59,685 nucleotides of DNA from Clostridia bacterium (lineage in GTDB: Bacteria > Bacillota > Clostridia > Oscillospirales > UBA644), in the NCBI GenBank assembly GCA_017621705.1, contig JAGASR010000040.1, forward strand, positions 1 through 59,685, given 5' to 3'. The notes under the pieces were generated by a model, which saw nothing but the letters and a program-made list of their open reading frames with translations, did not search any database and was not told the DNA's origin. Position numbers and translations under genes: made by a program. Of the stretch, positions 14,871 through 23,790 are shown in pieces (the stretch's first letter is position 1; each line of letters opens with the position of its first letter).

Positions 14871-14899
14871 TTGACTCAAAAATAAAAATGTGCTATAAT
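14871..14899 (+). promoter_or_regulatory. Promoter of the PHP gene
   Basis: TTGACT (14,871-14,876) and TATAAT (14,894-14,899), 17-base spacer. The leader of about 95 bases shows no clear stem-loop. Confidence 0.75.
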
Positions 14900-14998
14900 A
14901 TTTTTGACAGATCGCACTGAGATGTGATTGACTGTTTATATATGAGAATAGTATTGTTTATTTTAGTCGGTAAACGAAAATAAGGAGGATTTTTTGAT

Positions 14999-15889
14999 AT
15001 GTACATAAACCCGTATGAAAATCTGAGTGATGCGGTATGGAGAAAAGCCAATTTCCATACGCATTCCGGTACAGGCCCCAGAAGCTGCGGATTCCGTTCT
15101 CCGGAGGTGGTTGTCGATCTCTACCGTGAATATAATTACGATCTGTTGAGTATTTCAAACCATAATTTATACCGTTCTTTTGAAAATTATTCAGATGACC
15201 AGATCACTTTGATCGACGGTGTTGAGTATACAAGCGATATTCATATGCTGACGATTGGTGTTCAGGAAAACCTGAGACCCTTGCCTGTTCAGGAAGCGAT
15301 CACACGTACCAATGAACTCGGTGGTTTTGTTATTTTATGCCATCCGAACTGGCCCGATAAAGCGCATTTTTCACCGGAAATGATGCTGAATTTAACAGGC
15401 TATATGGGACTTGAAGCGCTTAATGCCGTATGCTTCCGTTTAAGCGGTTCTGGACGTGCGACGGATGTCTGGGATGCCGTATTATCTGCAGGAAAGCTTG
15501 TTACAGGTTTTGCTAACGATGATTTTCACGCCATGGCCGACGGCGGACGTTTCTTCAATCTGATCGCATGCGAGAAAAACTATGAATCCATGAAGCAGGC
15601 GATTATAGATAACGCGATCTGCGCATCAACCGGACTTTATCCGATATATCACCGTCTTGAAGATAATACGTTGAAAGTAAAGGCGGCTTTGCCTATCAAA
15701 ACGTATCTTGATAATTATGAATATGTATTTATCGGCCCCAACGGACAGATATTAAGCAAACAGACCGGTGTCGAGGCATCGTATGAACTTCAGGGCGAAG
15801 ACTATGTTCGTGTAGAGGTATACGCAGAAGGTGGTCAGATCCTTTTGTTCCAGCCGATCTACAAGGAAGGTTTCCTCGTTCGCCCGTAA
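14999..15889 (+). CDS. PHP-domain phosphoesterase
   Basis: A 296-residue protein, RBS AAGGAGG. Metal-site residues of the PHP (polymerase and histidinol phosphatase) fold are visible: His20-x-His22 in ANFHTHSG, His55 (SISNHN), Glu76, His115 in LCHPNWP, and Asp175-x-His177 in NDDFHAM. It should be a cytoplasmic metal-dependent phosphoesterase; the substrate is not evident. The C-terminal about 80 residues form a beta-rich appendix (ALPIKTYLDNYEYVFIGPNG). It is a single-gene unit before the sugar-related gene at 16,053, which suggests a carbohydrate-phosphate or glycan role. Confidence 0.9.
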   Translation: MYINPYENLSDAVWRKANFHTHSGTGPRSCGFRSPEVVVDLYREYNYDLLSISNHNLYRSFENYSDDQITLIDGVEYTSDIHMLTIGVQENLRPLPVQEAITRTNELGGFVILCHPNWPDKAHFSPEMMLNLTGYMGLEALNAVCFRLSGSGRATDVWDAVLSAGKLVTGFANDDFHAMADGGRFFNLIACEKNYESMKQAIIDNAICASTGLYPIYHRLEDNTLKVKAALPIKTYLDNYEYVFIGPNGQILSKQTGVEASYELQGEDYVRVEVYAEGGQILLFQPIYKEGFLVRP

Positions 15890-15936
15890 CGTTCAGTCTA
15901 ATAATTTTTTTGGCAATAATTGTTTTTACATTTTCA

Positions 15937-15962
15937 GACTCCCAAATTTCGGTTTGGGGGTC
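15937..15962 (+). terminator. Terminator of the PHP gene
   Basis: GACTCCCAAA (15,937-15,946) pairs with TTTGGGGGTC (15,953-15,962), followed by TTTTTT. Confidence 0.85.
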
Positions 15963-15980
15963 TTTTTTAACACTTCCCCC

Positions 15981-16009
15981 TTGCGTAATCGAAATAAAAG
16001 TGATATAAT
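15981..16009 (+). promoter_or_regulatory. Promoter of the alpha/alpha-barrel gene
   Basis: TTGCGT (15,981-15,986), 17 bases, TATAAT (16,004-16,009), about 40 bases before the start codon. Confidence 0.7.
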
Positions 16010-16052
16010 AAGTTATCATATTAGAAAAATGAACCCAAAAGGGGAGTTATTT

Positions 16053-17945
16053 ATGAAACTGCTTATTATTACCGAAAATAAATGTGATCTTTCGGAGGTT
16101 CTTTTGCGTTGTCCTGTGCAGACAAAGGTTGTGTCTTTTCGTCAGGCGATAATGATCGATATTTCCGAATATGATGCGTTTTGCGTTCTCGGGAACGAGA
16201 AAACGACCGTAATAGATGCCCGTCTGCGCTCGAAACTCGAAGCGGAAGCAGATAAAGGCAAAAAGATTTTTCTTGAATATATCAACTCTTTTTCCGATAT
16301 TTATTCCGCAGAACCCCGTGAGACGACCCGAAGCCGACTTATATACGTCAAACCCGAAAACGGTGAGGGTATTTCGGGACTTGAAACGGGTGATCTTTTA
16401 GACGATGAATGCGGTCTTACGATGCCTCCGTGGTTCAGCGTTTCGAACAGTGTTCCTCTGCTTGTTTATAAAGAACACATTATTGCACATACCCATCTCG
16501 ATCAGCCTGCGGACGAAATTCTCAAAAACAGCAGGGTAGGGATGTTCCGCATCGGAGAGAATATTCTGATGGCGATGTTCCGCATGCAGAATTTCATCAA
16601 GGCGAGATTTGCGCCCCGTAAAAACTGGGAAAAGCTCGTTAATTATATCGCATACTTTTTGACGGGAACTCTCCCCGATTCCATGCCCGAAAGCGTTGTC
16701 CGTTTCGGAACGGAAGAAGATCTGAACGATCCCGAAACATGGCAGAAAGCAAGAAAACTTTCTATAGAGAACGGTATAAACTGGCTTGAAAAATTCGCTG
16801 TCGATAACGGCGAGGGCGGTGTCATGGAAGGACTTCGTCATAATATCCGTCCCGACGGTAAGCAGGAACGTCTTTTCGGCATCCGTACCGACTGCAGCGG
16901 TGAATCCGCAGGCGCTTTTGCGATGTATTCGAAGCTTACGGGAAGCCGCCGCCACGGCGTGATCTCTGATAACATCCGATCGTTTATCTCGGAAAATATG
17001 GTAATACGCAAGGCTCCTTTTGAAGGTATGCTTCGCTGGACGGATACCGCATGGACCGTCTGCTACCATGACGATGCCGCAAGAACGATGATTCCGTATC
17101 TTATGGGTATGCTTTTCATGGATGATGACCATTACCTTGACGATATTCAATATTGGATCGATTTTCTTTTACGTACGACTTGCCGTGACGGTCTTGCCGA
17201 AGCACGTGTGAACCGTTGGGATATGAACGAGCAGAGACTGCAGCAAAGACAACAGCAGGAGCACGGTCTTCCCTCTGCGCACTATAATGCTTATTATCTT
17301 GCCGCACTTTTGCTTGCATATAAAAAAATCGGAAAAGCCGAGTATCTCGAAACCGCACGTAAAGGCATTGAAACTCTCATGGCGCTTTATCCCGATACGA
17401 AACGTGAACAGAGCGAAACGGAGGAAATGTGCCGCCTCGTTCTTCCTCTTGCCGTACTTTACGATGTTACAAAAGAAGAAAAGCACAGAGAATATCTTTA
17501 CAGAGTTGCAAATGATCTTGAAAAACACCGTCATCCGTTCGGCGGATACTGCGAATGGGATACCGGCTATAAGGCAAGCTGCAGCCGCGAATCATCGGGC
17601 GAATGTTCTCTTCTGACGGAAAATGGGGATCCCGTGACAGACTCGCTGTATTCAATGAACTGGTTACCTGTCGGCTTTGCTTATGCGTATTATGCGACAA
17701 AAGATGAATTTTTCCGCGATCTTTGGAAAAATACGGTTACTTATTTTATGCGTACGCAGATGTTCTCGAAAGATCCGCTGCTGAACGGCGCATGGTGCCG
17801 TGCTTTCGATATGGATCTCAAAGAAGTTTACGGATGCCCTCATGATGTGGGCTGGGCGGCAAACTGCTGTGAAACAGGCTGGACGATCGCCGAGATACTT
17901 ATGGGCATGATGCTTCCCAATATTATTTCGGGTGAAAATTTATAA
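16053..17945 (+). CDS. Large (alpha/alpha)-barrel protein, probable carbohydrate-active enzyme
   Basis: I choose the ATG at 16,053 (RBS AAAAGGGG), giving 630 residues; the frame is open upstream but overlaps the PHP gene. Residues about 1-190 resemble a ThuA/GATase-like Rossmann domain (KLLIITENKCDL, then YDAFCVLG). Residues about 230-620 repeat paired helices with aromatic and Asp/Glu motifs typical of alpha/alpha-toroid glycoside hydrolases or epimerases (RTDCSGESAGAFAMY, GMLRWTDTAWTVCYHDDA, DVGWAANCCETGWTIAEI). No signal peptide, so cytoplasmic. A substrate cannot be given. The PHP enzyme before it and transport genes after it support a sugar role. Confidence 0.65.
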   Translation: MKLLIITENKCDLSEVLLRCPVQTKVVSFRQAIMIDISEYDAFCVLGNEKTTVIDARLRSKLEAEADKGKKIFLEYINSFSDIYSAEPRETTRSRLIYVKPENGEGISGLETGDLLDDECGLTMPPWFSVSNSVPLLVYKEHIIAHTHLDQPADEILKNSRVGMFRIGENILMAMFRMQNFIKARFAPRKNWEKLVNYIAYFLTGTLPDSMPESVVRFGTEEDLNDPETWQKARKLSIENGINWLEKFAVDNGEGGVMEGLRHNIRPDGKQERLFGIRTDCSGESAGAFAMYSKLTGSRRHGVISDNIRSFISENMVIRKAPFEGMLRWTDTAWTVCYHDDAARTMIPYLMGMLFMDDDHYLDDIQYWIDFLLRTTCRDGLAEARVNRWDMNEQRLQQRQQQEHGLPSAHYNAYYLAALLLAYKKIGKAEYLETARKGIETLMALYPDTKREQSETEEMCRLVLPLAVLYDVTKEEKHREYLYRVANDLEKHRHPFGGYCEWDTGYKASCSRESSGECSLLTENGDPVTDSLYSMNWLPVGFAYAYYATKDEFFRDLWKNTVTYFMRTQMFSKDPLLNGAWCRAFDMDLKEVYGCPHDVGWAANCCETGWTIAEILMGMMLPNIISGENL

Positions 17946-17951
17946 TAAAGA

Positions 17952-17979
17952 AAGACCGCATGATCGATCATGCGGTCTT
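17952..17979. terminator. Perfect palindromic convergent terminator
   Basis: AAGACCGCATGATC (17,952-17,965) and GATCATGCGGTCTT (17,966-17,979) form a perfect 28-base palindrome, shared by the plus-strand gene ending at 17,945 and the minus-strand gene ending at 17,987. Confidence 0.85.
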
Positions 17980-17986
17980 GATATTT

Positions 17987-19045
17987 TTAGTTTTTCTTAT
18001 TCTTTTTCGCAAGTCTTACCATTTCATCGATATAGTCTACCATTGCGATCTTGAGTCGTTTGAAATAGCAGGTGTTGATACTGTAGAAAAGCTGAAGTCC
18101 GTCTCTATGCGAAATGAAAATTATATTGTCGTTACGAAGACTGCTTACGTGTCTGCCGACGGTCGTTATGGGAATATCCATGATCTTTGCGAGGGACGAG
18201 ATCGTTATTTTGCCGTGCTGTGCAATAAGATCGAGGATCTCTATACGTGTATCGTTACCGCTTGTAATGATAAACCTTCTCGGATCGACGGTTTTTGTAT
18301 TGCCTTTATTCCAGAAACTTTCGATATGCTTATATCCGAGGAGCAGAAAAGCGTTCTTTTCATGGAAGTTATGAAGAACGACAAACTGGTTGAGGAGCGG
18401 TATGGATACTATTGTCTCGTCAAAATTTTCTTCGGAGTAATCGAAAGCTTTTTTATAAAGCTCGATATTGTACTCATTTCTGATCTGGCCGTAGATATAC
18501 TGTATTTCTTTATCGTATGCAAGATAAAGCTCCTCGACGACATCATATACTTTTTTGACTGTTTCTGCAAGAATTCCTACAGCATAATCAAAGTCATTAA
18601 GGATCAGAGATGTTTTTAACTTAATATCGATCGGCGCATAAATATCTTCGATGGCCTTTATATATTCGGAAGTATCTTTTAATAAATCGTTTTCTTCATA
18701 CTGTTTTCCGAAAACTACCGATATGAAAGATTTGTAAAGTTCATTTTTATTATTGAGAAGATCATCAAGGAATAAATCGAGCGTTATATTTTCTTGATGA
18801 TGGCAAAATTCTTTATTAAGAAAAACAAGAAGCGCAGACGTCGTGCCATTTTCGGAGAAAGCAAACGGTGCCAGCAGATCAGGTACTTTATCTATCTTTT
18901 CAGTAACCTCTTCCAGACATTTTCTCATGAAAACAGTGTCTTCAAATACCGAGAAAAACGTCTTTTTAGTCTGCTCCGGAAAATAATGATCCATCAACCA
19001 GAAAGAAACGTCGTAAATTTTGCTCGGCTCTGAATTATATTTCAT
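17987..19045 (-). CDS. ArsR-like winged-helix regulator with large N-terminal domain
   Basis: A 352-residue protein. The C-terminal about 90 residues are a winged helix (NDTRIEILDLIAQHGKITIS, SLAKIMDIPITTVGRHVSSL, then a wing FISHRDGLQLFYSINT) typical of ArsR/DUF5937-like repressors. The first about 250 residues are helical and probably sense a ligand or dimerise. RBS AAAGGA. It faces the MATE exporter (19,342) across a 296-base gap holding both promoters, so it may control that exporter or the binding-protein array. Target and ligand are inferred only. Confidence 0.8.
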   Translation of the reverse strand: MKYNSEPSKIYDVSFWLMDHYFPEQTKKTFFSVFEDTVFMRKCLEEVTEKIDKVPDLLAPFAFSENGTTSALLVFLNKEFCHHQENITLDLFLDDLLNNKNELYKSFISVVFGKQYEENDLLKDTSEYIKAIEDIYAPIDIKLKTSLILNDFDYAVGILAETVKKVYDVVEELYLAYDKEIQYIYGQIRNEYNIELYKKAFDYSEENFDETIVSIPLLNQFVVLHNFHEKNAFLLLGYKHIESFWNKGNTKTVDPRRFIITSGNDTRIEILDLIAQHGKITISSLAKIMDIPITTVGRHVSSLRNDNIIFISHRDGLQLFYSINTCYFKRLKIAMVDYIDEMVRLAKKNKKN

Positions 19046-19103
19046 TTTTTTAGTTTATCCTTTCTTTAATTACCATAGTTGTGTTTTCTCTATCTACATA
19101 TAT

Positions 19104-19132
19104 ATATTACAATATTTTTAGTGGTTTGTCAA
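19104..19132 (-). promoter_or_regulatory. Promoter of the ArsR-like regulator
   Basis: Minus strand TTGACA (19,127-19,132), 17-base spacer, TAATAT (19,104-19,109). The remaining gap up to 19,290 is AT-rich and I see no gene in it. Confidence 0.7.
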
Positions 19133-19289
19133 TGGTTTCGACAGTATTTTTTGATATATTCGCACAGTTTTCCGTTATTTTCAAGGCGATTCTTTATATA
19201 TAATTGCTATATTATGGGACGAGATTTTCGTTATTTATTTGTAATTGTCATTTTGTGAAAATAGCTAACATTTACTTATTTTTATGTTA

Positions 19290-19319
19290 TTGACAATTTT
19301 TTTTCGACGGTGGTATAAT
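19290..19319 (+). promoter_or_regulatory. Promoter of the MATE exporter
   Basis: TTGACA (19,290-19,295), 18-base spacer, TATAAT (19,314-19,319). The ribosome site AAGGAG follows within 10 bases, so the leader is very short. Confidence 0.8.
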
Positions 19320-19341
19320 TGTCGGTAAGGAGAATTGAACT

Positions 19342-20715
19342 ATGGACAAGTCGACATTGAAAACATATTTGGGAACAAAGGATTTTTATAAAAATATAAT
19401 CAGGATCGCAATTCCCATTTCTCTTCAGCAGCTTATAACCGTCGGTATCAATCTGATGGATACTGTAATGCTCAGCAGTATGGGTGACGCTCAGCTTTCT
19501 GCGTCGTCTCTGGCAACACAGTTTATAAATATTTTTCAGATCTGCTGCATGGGCATCGGTATGGGCGCATCTGTTCTGACCTCACGTTTCTGGGGAATGA
19601 AGGAACACAACAGTCTAAAGCAGGCGATAACGATAATGCTTCGTATCTGCATAGCATTTGCCACTGTTTTTACGCTCGCAACGATCTTCTTTCCCGATCT
19701 GATAATGCGTATCTATTCAAATGAGCAGGATATAATCGAATACGGCATCGTTTATCTCCGTTGGATGATCCCGACTTATTTTTGCATGGGTCTTTCTTTG
19801 ACTTGTACGATAGTTCTTCGTACCGTCGGACAGGTGCGTTTGCCGCTTATATGCTCAATATGCGCATTCTTTGTCAATGTTTTCTGTAACTGGGTCTTTA
19901 TTTTCGGTAAACTCGGTGCTCCGAGAATGGAGATCGGCGGTGCGGCGCTCGGAACTCTTATCGCGCGTGTGTTTGAACTTTCAGTAATTTGCGGATACTT
20001 TTTCTTTGTTGATAAACGTATTTCGTATCGCCTTCATGATATTTTCATGAGATGTAGAGGACTTGTCAAAGAATATCTTCGAATCAGTATCCCGGTACTT
20101 ATTTCCGATAGCCTTCTCGCCCTCGGAAACAACTCCGTTGCAATGATAATGGGTCGTATAGGTAAGACGTTCGTTGCCGCAAACTCCGTTACAATGGTTG
20201 TTCAACAGTTAAGTTCGGTTCTTACTCAGGGTGTTTCCAACGCAAGCGGTATTATTACCGGTCACACGATGGGCAGGGGAGACTATGAAACGGCGCAGCG
20301 TCAGGGCTACACTTTCCTTGTTCTCGGCGGTCTGATCGGATGTGTTGCGGCAGGTATAATAATGCTCGTTCGTGAACCGATAATTGCGTATTATAAAGTT
20401 ACCCCGGAGGCAAAGCTTATTGCTCGCGAACTGATGAACTCCATAAGTTTTATCATGATCTTCCAGTCCATGAACTCGATTCTTACGAAAGGTGTTCTGC
20501 GAGCAGGCGGCGATACTAAATTTTTGATGCTCGGCGATATTTTGTTCTTATGGGTCGCATCCATTCCTCTCGGATACCTTGCGGGACTTGTTTTCGACTG
20601 GCCGTCGTTCTGGGTATATACGATGCTTAAAATAGATCAGATCATAAAATGTATCTGGTGCTTCTTCCGATTAAGAAGCAGAAAATGGATAAAAAAGATC
20701 AAAGCGGCGGATTAA
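19342..20715 (+). CDS. MATE-family multidrug/metabolite exporter
   Basis: A 457-residue integral membrane protein, normal MATE length, with about twelve hydrophobic segments in two homologous halves. It opens with RIAIPISLQQLITVGINLMD, the conserved first helix, and holds LRTVGQVRLPLICSICAFFVNVFCN-like and VLRAGGDTKFLMLGDI motifs at equivalent places in each half. It should export cationic or aromatic compounds using a Na+ or H+ gradient. The substrate is unknown. No terminator is seen between it and the binding-protein array, although that array has its own promoter. Confidence 0.92.
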   Translation: MDKSTLKTYLGTKDFYKNIIRIAIPISLQQLITVGINLMDTVMLSSMGDAQLSASSLATQFINIFQICCMGIGMGASVLTSRFWGMKEHNSLKQAITIMLRICIAFATVFTLATIFFPDLIMRIYSNEQDIIEYGIVYLRWMIPTYFCMGLSLTCTIVLRTVGQVRLPLICSICAFFVNVFCNWVFIFGKLGAPRMEIGGAALGTLIARVFELSVICGYFFFVDKRISYRLHDIFMRCRGLVKEYLRISIPVLISDSLLALGNNSVAMIMGRIGKTFVAANSVTMVVQQLSSVLTQGVSNASGIITGHTMGRGDYETAQRQGYTFLVLGGLIGCVAAGIIMLVREPIIAYYKVTPEAKLIARELMNSISFIMIFQSMNSILTKGVLRAGGDTKFLMLGDILFLWVASIPLGYLAGLVFDWPSFWVYTMLKIDQIIKCIWCFFRLRSRKWIKKIKAAD

Positions 20716-20737
20716 ATGCAAAACTATGTTTTATTGA

Positions 20738-20766
20738 TTGACAAATATCTTTTTTTATGATAAAAT
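20738..20766 (+). promoter_or_regulatory. Promoter of solute-binding gene 1
   Basis: TTGACA (20,738-20,743), 17 bases, TAAAAT (20,761-20,766). Same layout as the promoters before genes 2-4 of the array. Confidence 0.8.
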
Positions 20767-20795
20767 ATGCAAAACAAAAAGAAAAGAGTGTTATT

Positions 20796-22190
20796 ATGAA
20801 ACGAATAATATCATTAATATTGTCGATTGTTATTCTTTCAACGCTGGTTCTCTCCGTGTCATGTGCACAGGAAGAAGAAGTTTTCGATATGGATTTTCAT
20901 GTTGATTATGTGGTTGATCTGACAGGTGTGACCTTCCAGTGGGGAACAGGGTGGCTTACTCAGTTTTATCCCAATGAAGGCTTCAGCCTTGTCGGCGATA
21001 ATATGAGACAGCATTACCGCGATATTGAAGCGGAACTCGGCTGCAATATTGATATTGTTGCATGGGAAGACGGTGGCCGCCGTGTTATGCAGGACGTTGC
21101 CGCAGGTATGAAAACATGTGACCTTGTAGACAGTCATGCAACGAACGCCGGCATTGAGCTTTACAAAGCAGGTCTTCTTGCGGCTTTGGATGATATTCCG
21201 AATTTCAACGGATATGATGAAAAATACGGTCCCATGCGTTTCCGCCAGTACGGCATCTTTGACGGTAAGCTTTACGGTCTTTATCAGTATCTTTGGGACT
21301 TTCCGCCCGAATTTCACGGCATCATGTCTTTTAATGTTGACCTTCTTTCTTCTTTAGGTGTTGCTCTTCCGTATGAATATCAGGAAAACGGCACATGGAC
21401 ATGGGCAAATTATAAAGATTATCTTATGACTATTGATAACGCGGCCAGCAGTGCGGGTTATGGCAATGAATTTATTCCCCATACGGCTCAGGTTCTTACT
21501 CGTGACGTGTTCAGCTGGATGTTTATGAATGGTTGCAAAGTTATTGAAAAAGATTCAAACGGTAATTATGTTTGCGGTGTTAATAACACAAAAGGCATGG
21601 CGACTCTCGACTTTCTCGGCGAACTTTCTGATTTAAAGCTTTACGAAGAAGGCGGTACCGATCCTTTTATCAAAAATCAAACAGCTGCGATTATGACATC
21701 CGAATCTTATTTCACCACACATTTCCAGGAGGGTAATGAATCTGCTTATCTTCCCGGTCAGCCCTGGATATATGGTGTTGTAAACTATCCTTACGGTCCT
21801 GATGGCGATGAAAACTGCGTTTCGGGCTTTGTTCACAAAGGCAGACGTCTTAACTGGGTGGTTGCGTACAGCGGCAACGAACTTTCCGATATAGGTATTT
21901 TCCTCGATCATCTGTTTGAACCTATTGATGAAGAAGGCGGCTGGAAATCTTCTTTGAGTTATTCTGTATTCCATGATAAACGAGATTTTGAGAACTATCT
22001 GAAAATACTCGAAAATGTAAATTACAACCATGACCTTTCTTTGGGCGCGGCTTACAGCAATCTTGAAAGTTCCTGCGTTTTTGCCGCGCAAGGTAAGAGA
22101 ACCGGCGCAGAAGCGTTTGAATCTGTCAAAACAATGATTGATGAAGCTATGAAAAACGTAACTTGGGTATATGAAGATCTTATTGATTAA
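20796..22190 (+). CDS. Extracellular solute-binding lipoprotein 1 of tandem array
   Basis: Starts at the ATG at 20,796 rather than 13 codons upstream, giving 464 residues. The signal peptide ends in LVLSVSC followed by AQEEEVFDMDF, so it is lipid-anchored outside the membrane. The mature part has the family-1 (sugar-type) binding-protein layout and array hallmarks: WGTGWLTQFYPNEGFSLVGD, WEDGGRRVMQDVAAG, DLVDSHATNAGIELYKAG, FDGKLYGLYQYLWDFPPE, GRRLNWVVAYSGNE and a C-terminal NVTWVYEDLI. It likely captures a sugar or glycan fragment; no permease is nearby. Closest relative here is gene 2 (22,299). Substrate unknown. Confidence 0.88.
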   Translation: MKRIISLILSIVILSTLVLSVSCAQEEEVFDMDFHVDYVVDLTGVTFQWGTGWLTQFYPNEGFSLVGDNMRQHYRDIEAELGCNIDIVAWEDGGRRVMQDVAAGMKTCDLVDSHATNAGIELYKAGLLAALDDIPNFNGYDEKYGPMRFRQYGIFDGKLYGLYQYLWDFPPEFHGIMSFNVDLLSSLGVALPYEYQENGTWTWANYKDYLMTIDNAASSAGYGNEFIPHTAQVLTRDVFSWMFMNGCKVIEKDSNGNYVCGVNNTKGMATLDFLGELSDLKLYEEGGTDPFIKNQTAAIMTSESYFTTHFQEGNESAYLPGQPWIYGVVNYPYGPDGDENCVSGFVHKGRRLNWVVAYSGNELSDIGIFLDHLFEPIDEEGGWKSSLSYSVFHDKRDFENYLKILENVNYNHDLSLGAAYSNLESSCVFAAQGKRTGAEAFESVKTMIDEAMKNVTWVYEDLID

Positions 22191-22200
22191 TTTTCTTTTT

Positions 22201-22228
22201 AAATATCTTCCCGAAAGGGAAGATATTT
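22201..22228 (+). terminator. Terminator after binding gene 1
   Basis: AAATATCTTCCC (22,201-22,212) pairs perfectly with GGGAAGATATTT (22,217-22,228) across a GAAA tetraloop, followed by TT. Confidence 0.88.
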
Positions 22229-22239
22229 TTATGTGATTA

Positions 22240-22268
22240 TTGACAATTAAGTTCTTTTATGATAGAAT
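22240..22268 (+). promoter_or_regulatory. Promoter of solute-binding gene 2
   Basis: TTGACA (22,240-22,245), 17 bases, TAGAAT (22,263-22,268), starting 12 bases after the terminator of gene 1. Confidence 0.8.
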
Positions 22269-22298
22269 ATACAAAACAAAAAAGAAAAGAGTGTTATT

Positions 22299-23699
22299 AT
22301 GAAACGAATAATATCATTAATATTGTCGATTGTTATTCTTTCAACATTGGTTCTCTCCGTGTCATGCGCAGAGGAAGAAGAAGTCTTCGATATGGATTTC
22401 AGCGTTGATCTTGATGTAACTCTCGAAGGTCTTACTTTTATATGGGGCACCGCATGGCTTACTCAGTTCTATCCGAACGAAGGTTTCAGCCTTGTCGGCG
22501 ATAATATGCGTGCTCATTACCGTGAGATCGAAGAAGAAATGGGTTGCAAAATCAATATCATTGCATGGGAAGACGGTGGCCGCCGTGTTATGCAGGACGT
22601 TGCCGCGGGTATGAAAACCTGTGACCTTGTAGACAGTCATGCTACCAACGCAGGTATCGAACTTTACAAAGCAGGTATCCTTGCACCTCTTGATGATATT
22701 CCAAATATCAACGGTTATGATGAAAAGTACGGTCCGCTCCGTTTCCGTCAGTACGGTATTTTCGACGGTAAGCTTTACGGTCTTTATCAGTACCTTTGGG
22801 ACTTCCCGCCCGAATTCTTCGGAACTATGACTTTTAACGTTGATATGCTCTCCTCTTTCGGTCTTCCTCTTCCTTATGAGTATGTTGAAGCAGGTAACTG
22901 GAATTGGGAAACATATAAAAGCTATCTTTTGTCTATAGATGCATCTGCGCGTAATGCGGGTTACGACTCGAGTTTTGTCGCGCATACCAGCCAGTCATTT
23001 GCAACGGACGCTATAAGCTTTATGTTTATGAACGGCTGTAAAATGATCGAAAAAGATGCTAACGGCAATTATGTTTTGGGACTTGATAATTCTTATGGTC
23101 TTGCTGCTCTCGATTATCTCGCAGACCTTGCAAGAGAAGACGTTTTTGCCGAAAACGGTAACGATTCCTTTATCAAGCAGCAGAATGCCGCAATAATGAC
23201 CTCCGAATCTTATTATGCAACTCATTTCCAGGAAGGTAATGAAGATGCATATCTTCCCGGTCAGCCCTGGGTCTACGGTCTTGTAAACTATCCCTACGGT
23301 CCGAACGGTAACGAAAATTGCGTTTCTGCATTCGTTCACAAAACCAGACGTCTCAACTGGGTAAATGCTTACAGCGGCAACGAACTTTCCGATATCGGTA
23401 TTTTTGTAGACCGTCTCTTTGAACCTATCGATGATGAGGGCGGATGGAAAGCATCTCTCGGTTATTCTTTATTCCACGATAAACGAGATTTTGAGAACTA
23501 TAATAAAATGCTCGAAAACGTAAACTATGTTTATGACCTTCCTCTCGGTTCTGTTTATGATGATATGAAAACCAGCTTCTCTTATGTCATATCCGGCAGA
23601 AGAGCAGCAGGCGAAGCTTTTAACAGTATCAGAACCGCCATGGATGAATCGATCAAGAAGAACGTAACCTGGGTTATCGAAGATCTTATAGCTGAATAA
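22299..23699 (+). CDS. Extracellular solute-binding lipoprotein 2 of tandem array
   Basis: 466 residues. Signal peptide and 5' DNA are identical to gene 1 for 62 bases; Cys follows LVLSVS. It shares with gene 1 the stretches LTQFYPNEGFSLVGDNMR, RRVMQDVAAGMKTCDLVDSH and GNELSDIGIF, but differs in the pocket-side loops (TSQSFATDAISFMFMNGCK against VLTRDVFSWMFMNGCK), so the two may bind related but different ligands. Transcribed alone between its own promoter and terminator. The C-terminus KNVTWVIEDLIAE is the array signature. Confidence 0.88.
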   Translation: MKRIISLILSIVILSTLVLSVSCAEEEEVFDMDFSVDLDVTLEGLTFIWGTAWLTQFYPNEGFSLVGDNMRAHYREIEEEMGCKINIIAWEDGGRRVMQDVAAGMKTCDLVDSHATNAGIELYKAGILAPLDDIPNINGYDEKYGPLRFRQYGIFDGKLYGLYQYLWDFPPEFFGTMTFNVDMLSSFGLPLPYEYVEAGNWNWETYKSYLLSIDASARNAGYDSSFVAHTSQSFATDAISFMFMNGCKMIEKDANGNYVLGLDNSYGLAALDYLADLAREDVFAENGNDSFIKQQNAAIMTSESYYATHFQEGNEDAYLPGQPWVYGLVNYPYGPNGNENCVSAFVHKTRRLNWVNAYSGNELSDIGIFVDRLFEPIDDEGGWKASLGYSLFHDKRDFENYNKMLENVNYVYDLPLGSVYDDMKTSFSYVISGRRAAGEAFNSIRTAMDESIKKNVTWVIEDLIAE

Positions 23700-23704
23700 T
23701 ATTA

Positions 23705-23734
23705 AAAAAGTACCTTCTTTTGAAGGTACTTTTT
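23705..23734 (+). terminator. Terminator after binding gene 2
   Basis: AAAAAGTACCTTC (23,705-23,717) pairs with GAAGGTACTTTTT (23,722-23,734), loop TTTT. Confidence 0.88.
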
Positions 23735-23736
23735 TC

Positions 23737-23766
23737 TTGACAGAATAACATATCTTATGGTATAAT
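23737..23766 (+). promoter_or_regulatory. Promoter of solute-binding gene 3
   Basis: TTGACA (23,737-23,742), 18 bases, TATAAT (23,761-23,766), almost touching the preceding U tract. Confidence 0.85.
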
Positions 23767-23790
23767 AAAAAGAAAACGGAGAAGAAAACT

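Larger units (their letters stand above)
20781..22345 (+). repeat. 62-bp identical direct repeat at the starts of binding genes 1 and 2
   Basis: Bases 20,781-20,842 are identical to 22,284-22,345. They cover the ribosome site, start codon and first 15-16 codons of the signal peptide. The rest of the two genes is clearly diverged, so the starts are either recently duplicated or homogenised by recombination. Confidence 0.9.

Noticed and set aside
15831..16052. Upstream extension of the 16,053 gene
   Set aside because: It overlaps the PHP gene, a terminator and the promoter. The ATG at 16,053 has a strong ribosome site after that promoter.
18794..19033. Plus-strand frame opposite the ArsR-like regulator and similar antisense frames over the binding-protein array
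   Set aside because: Shadows of the real genes, lacking ribosome sites and using rare codons.
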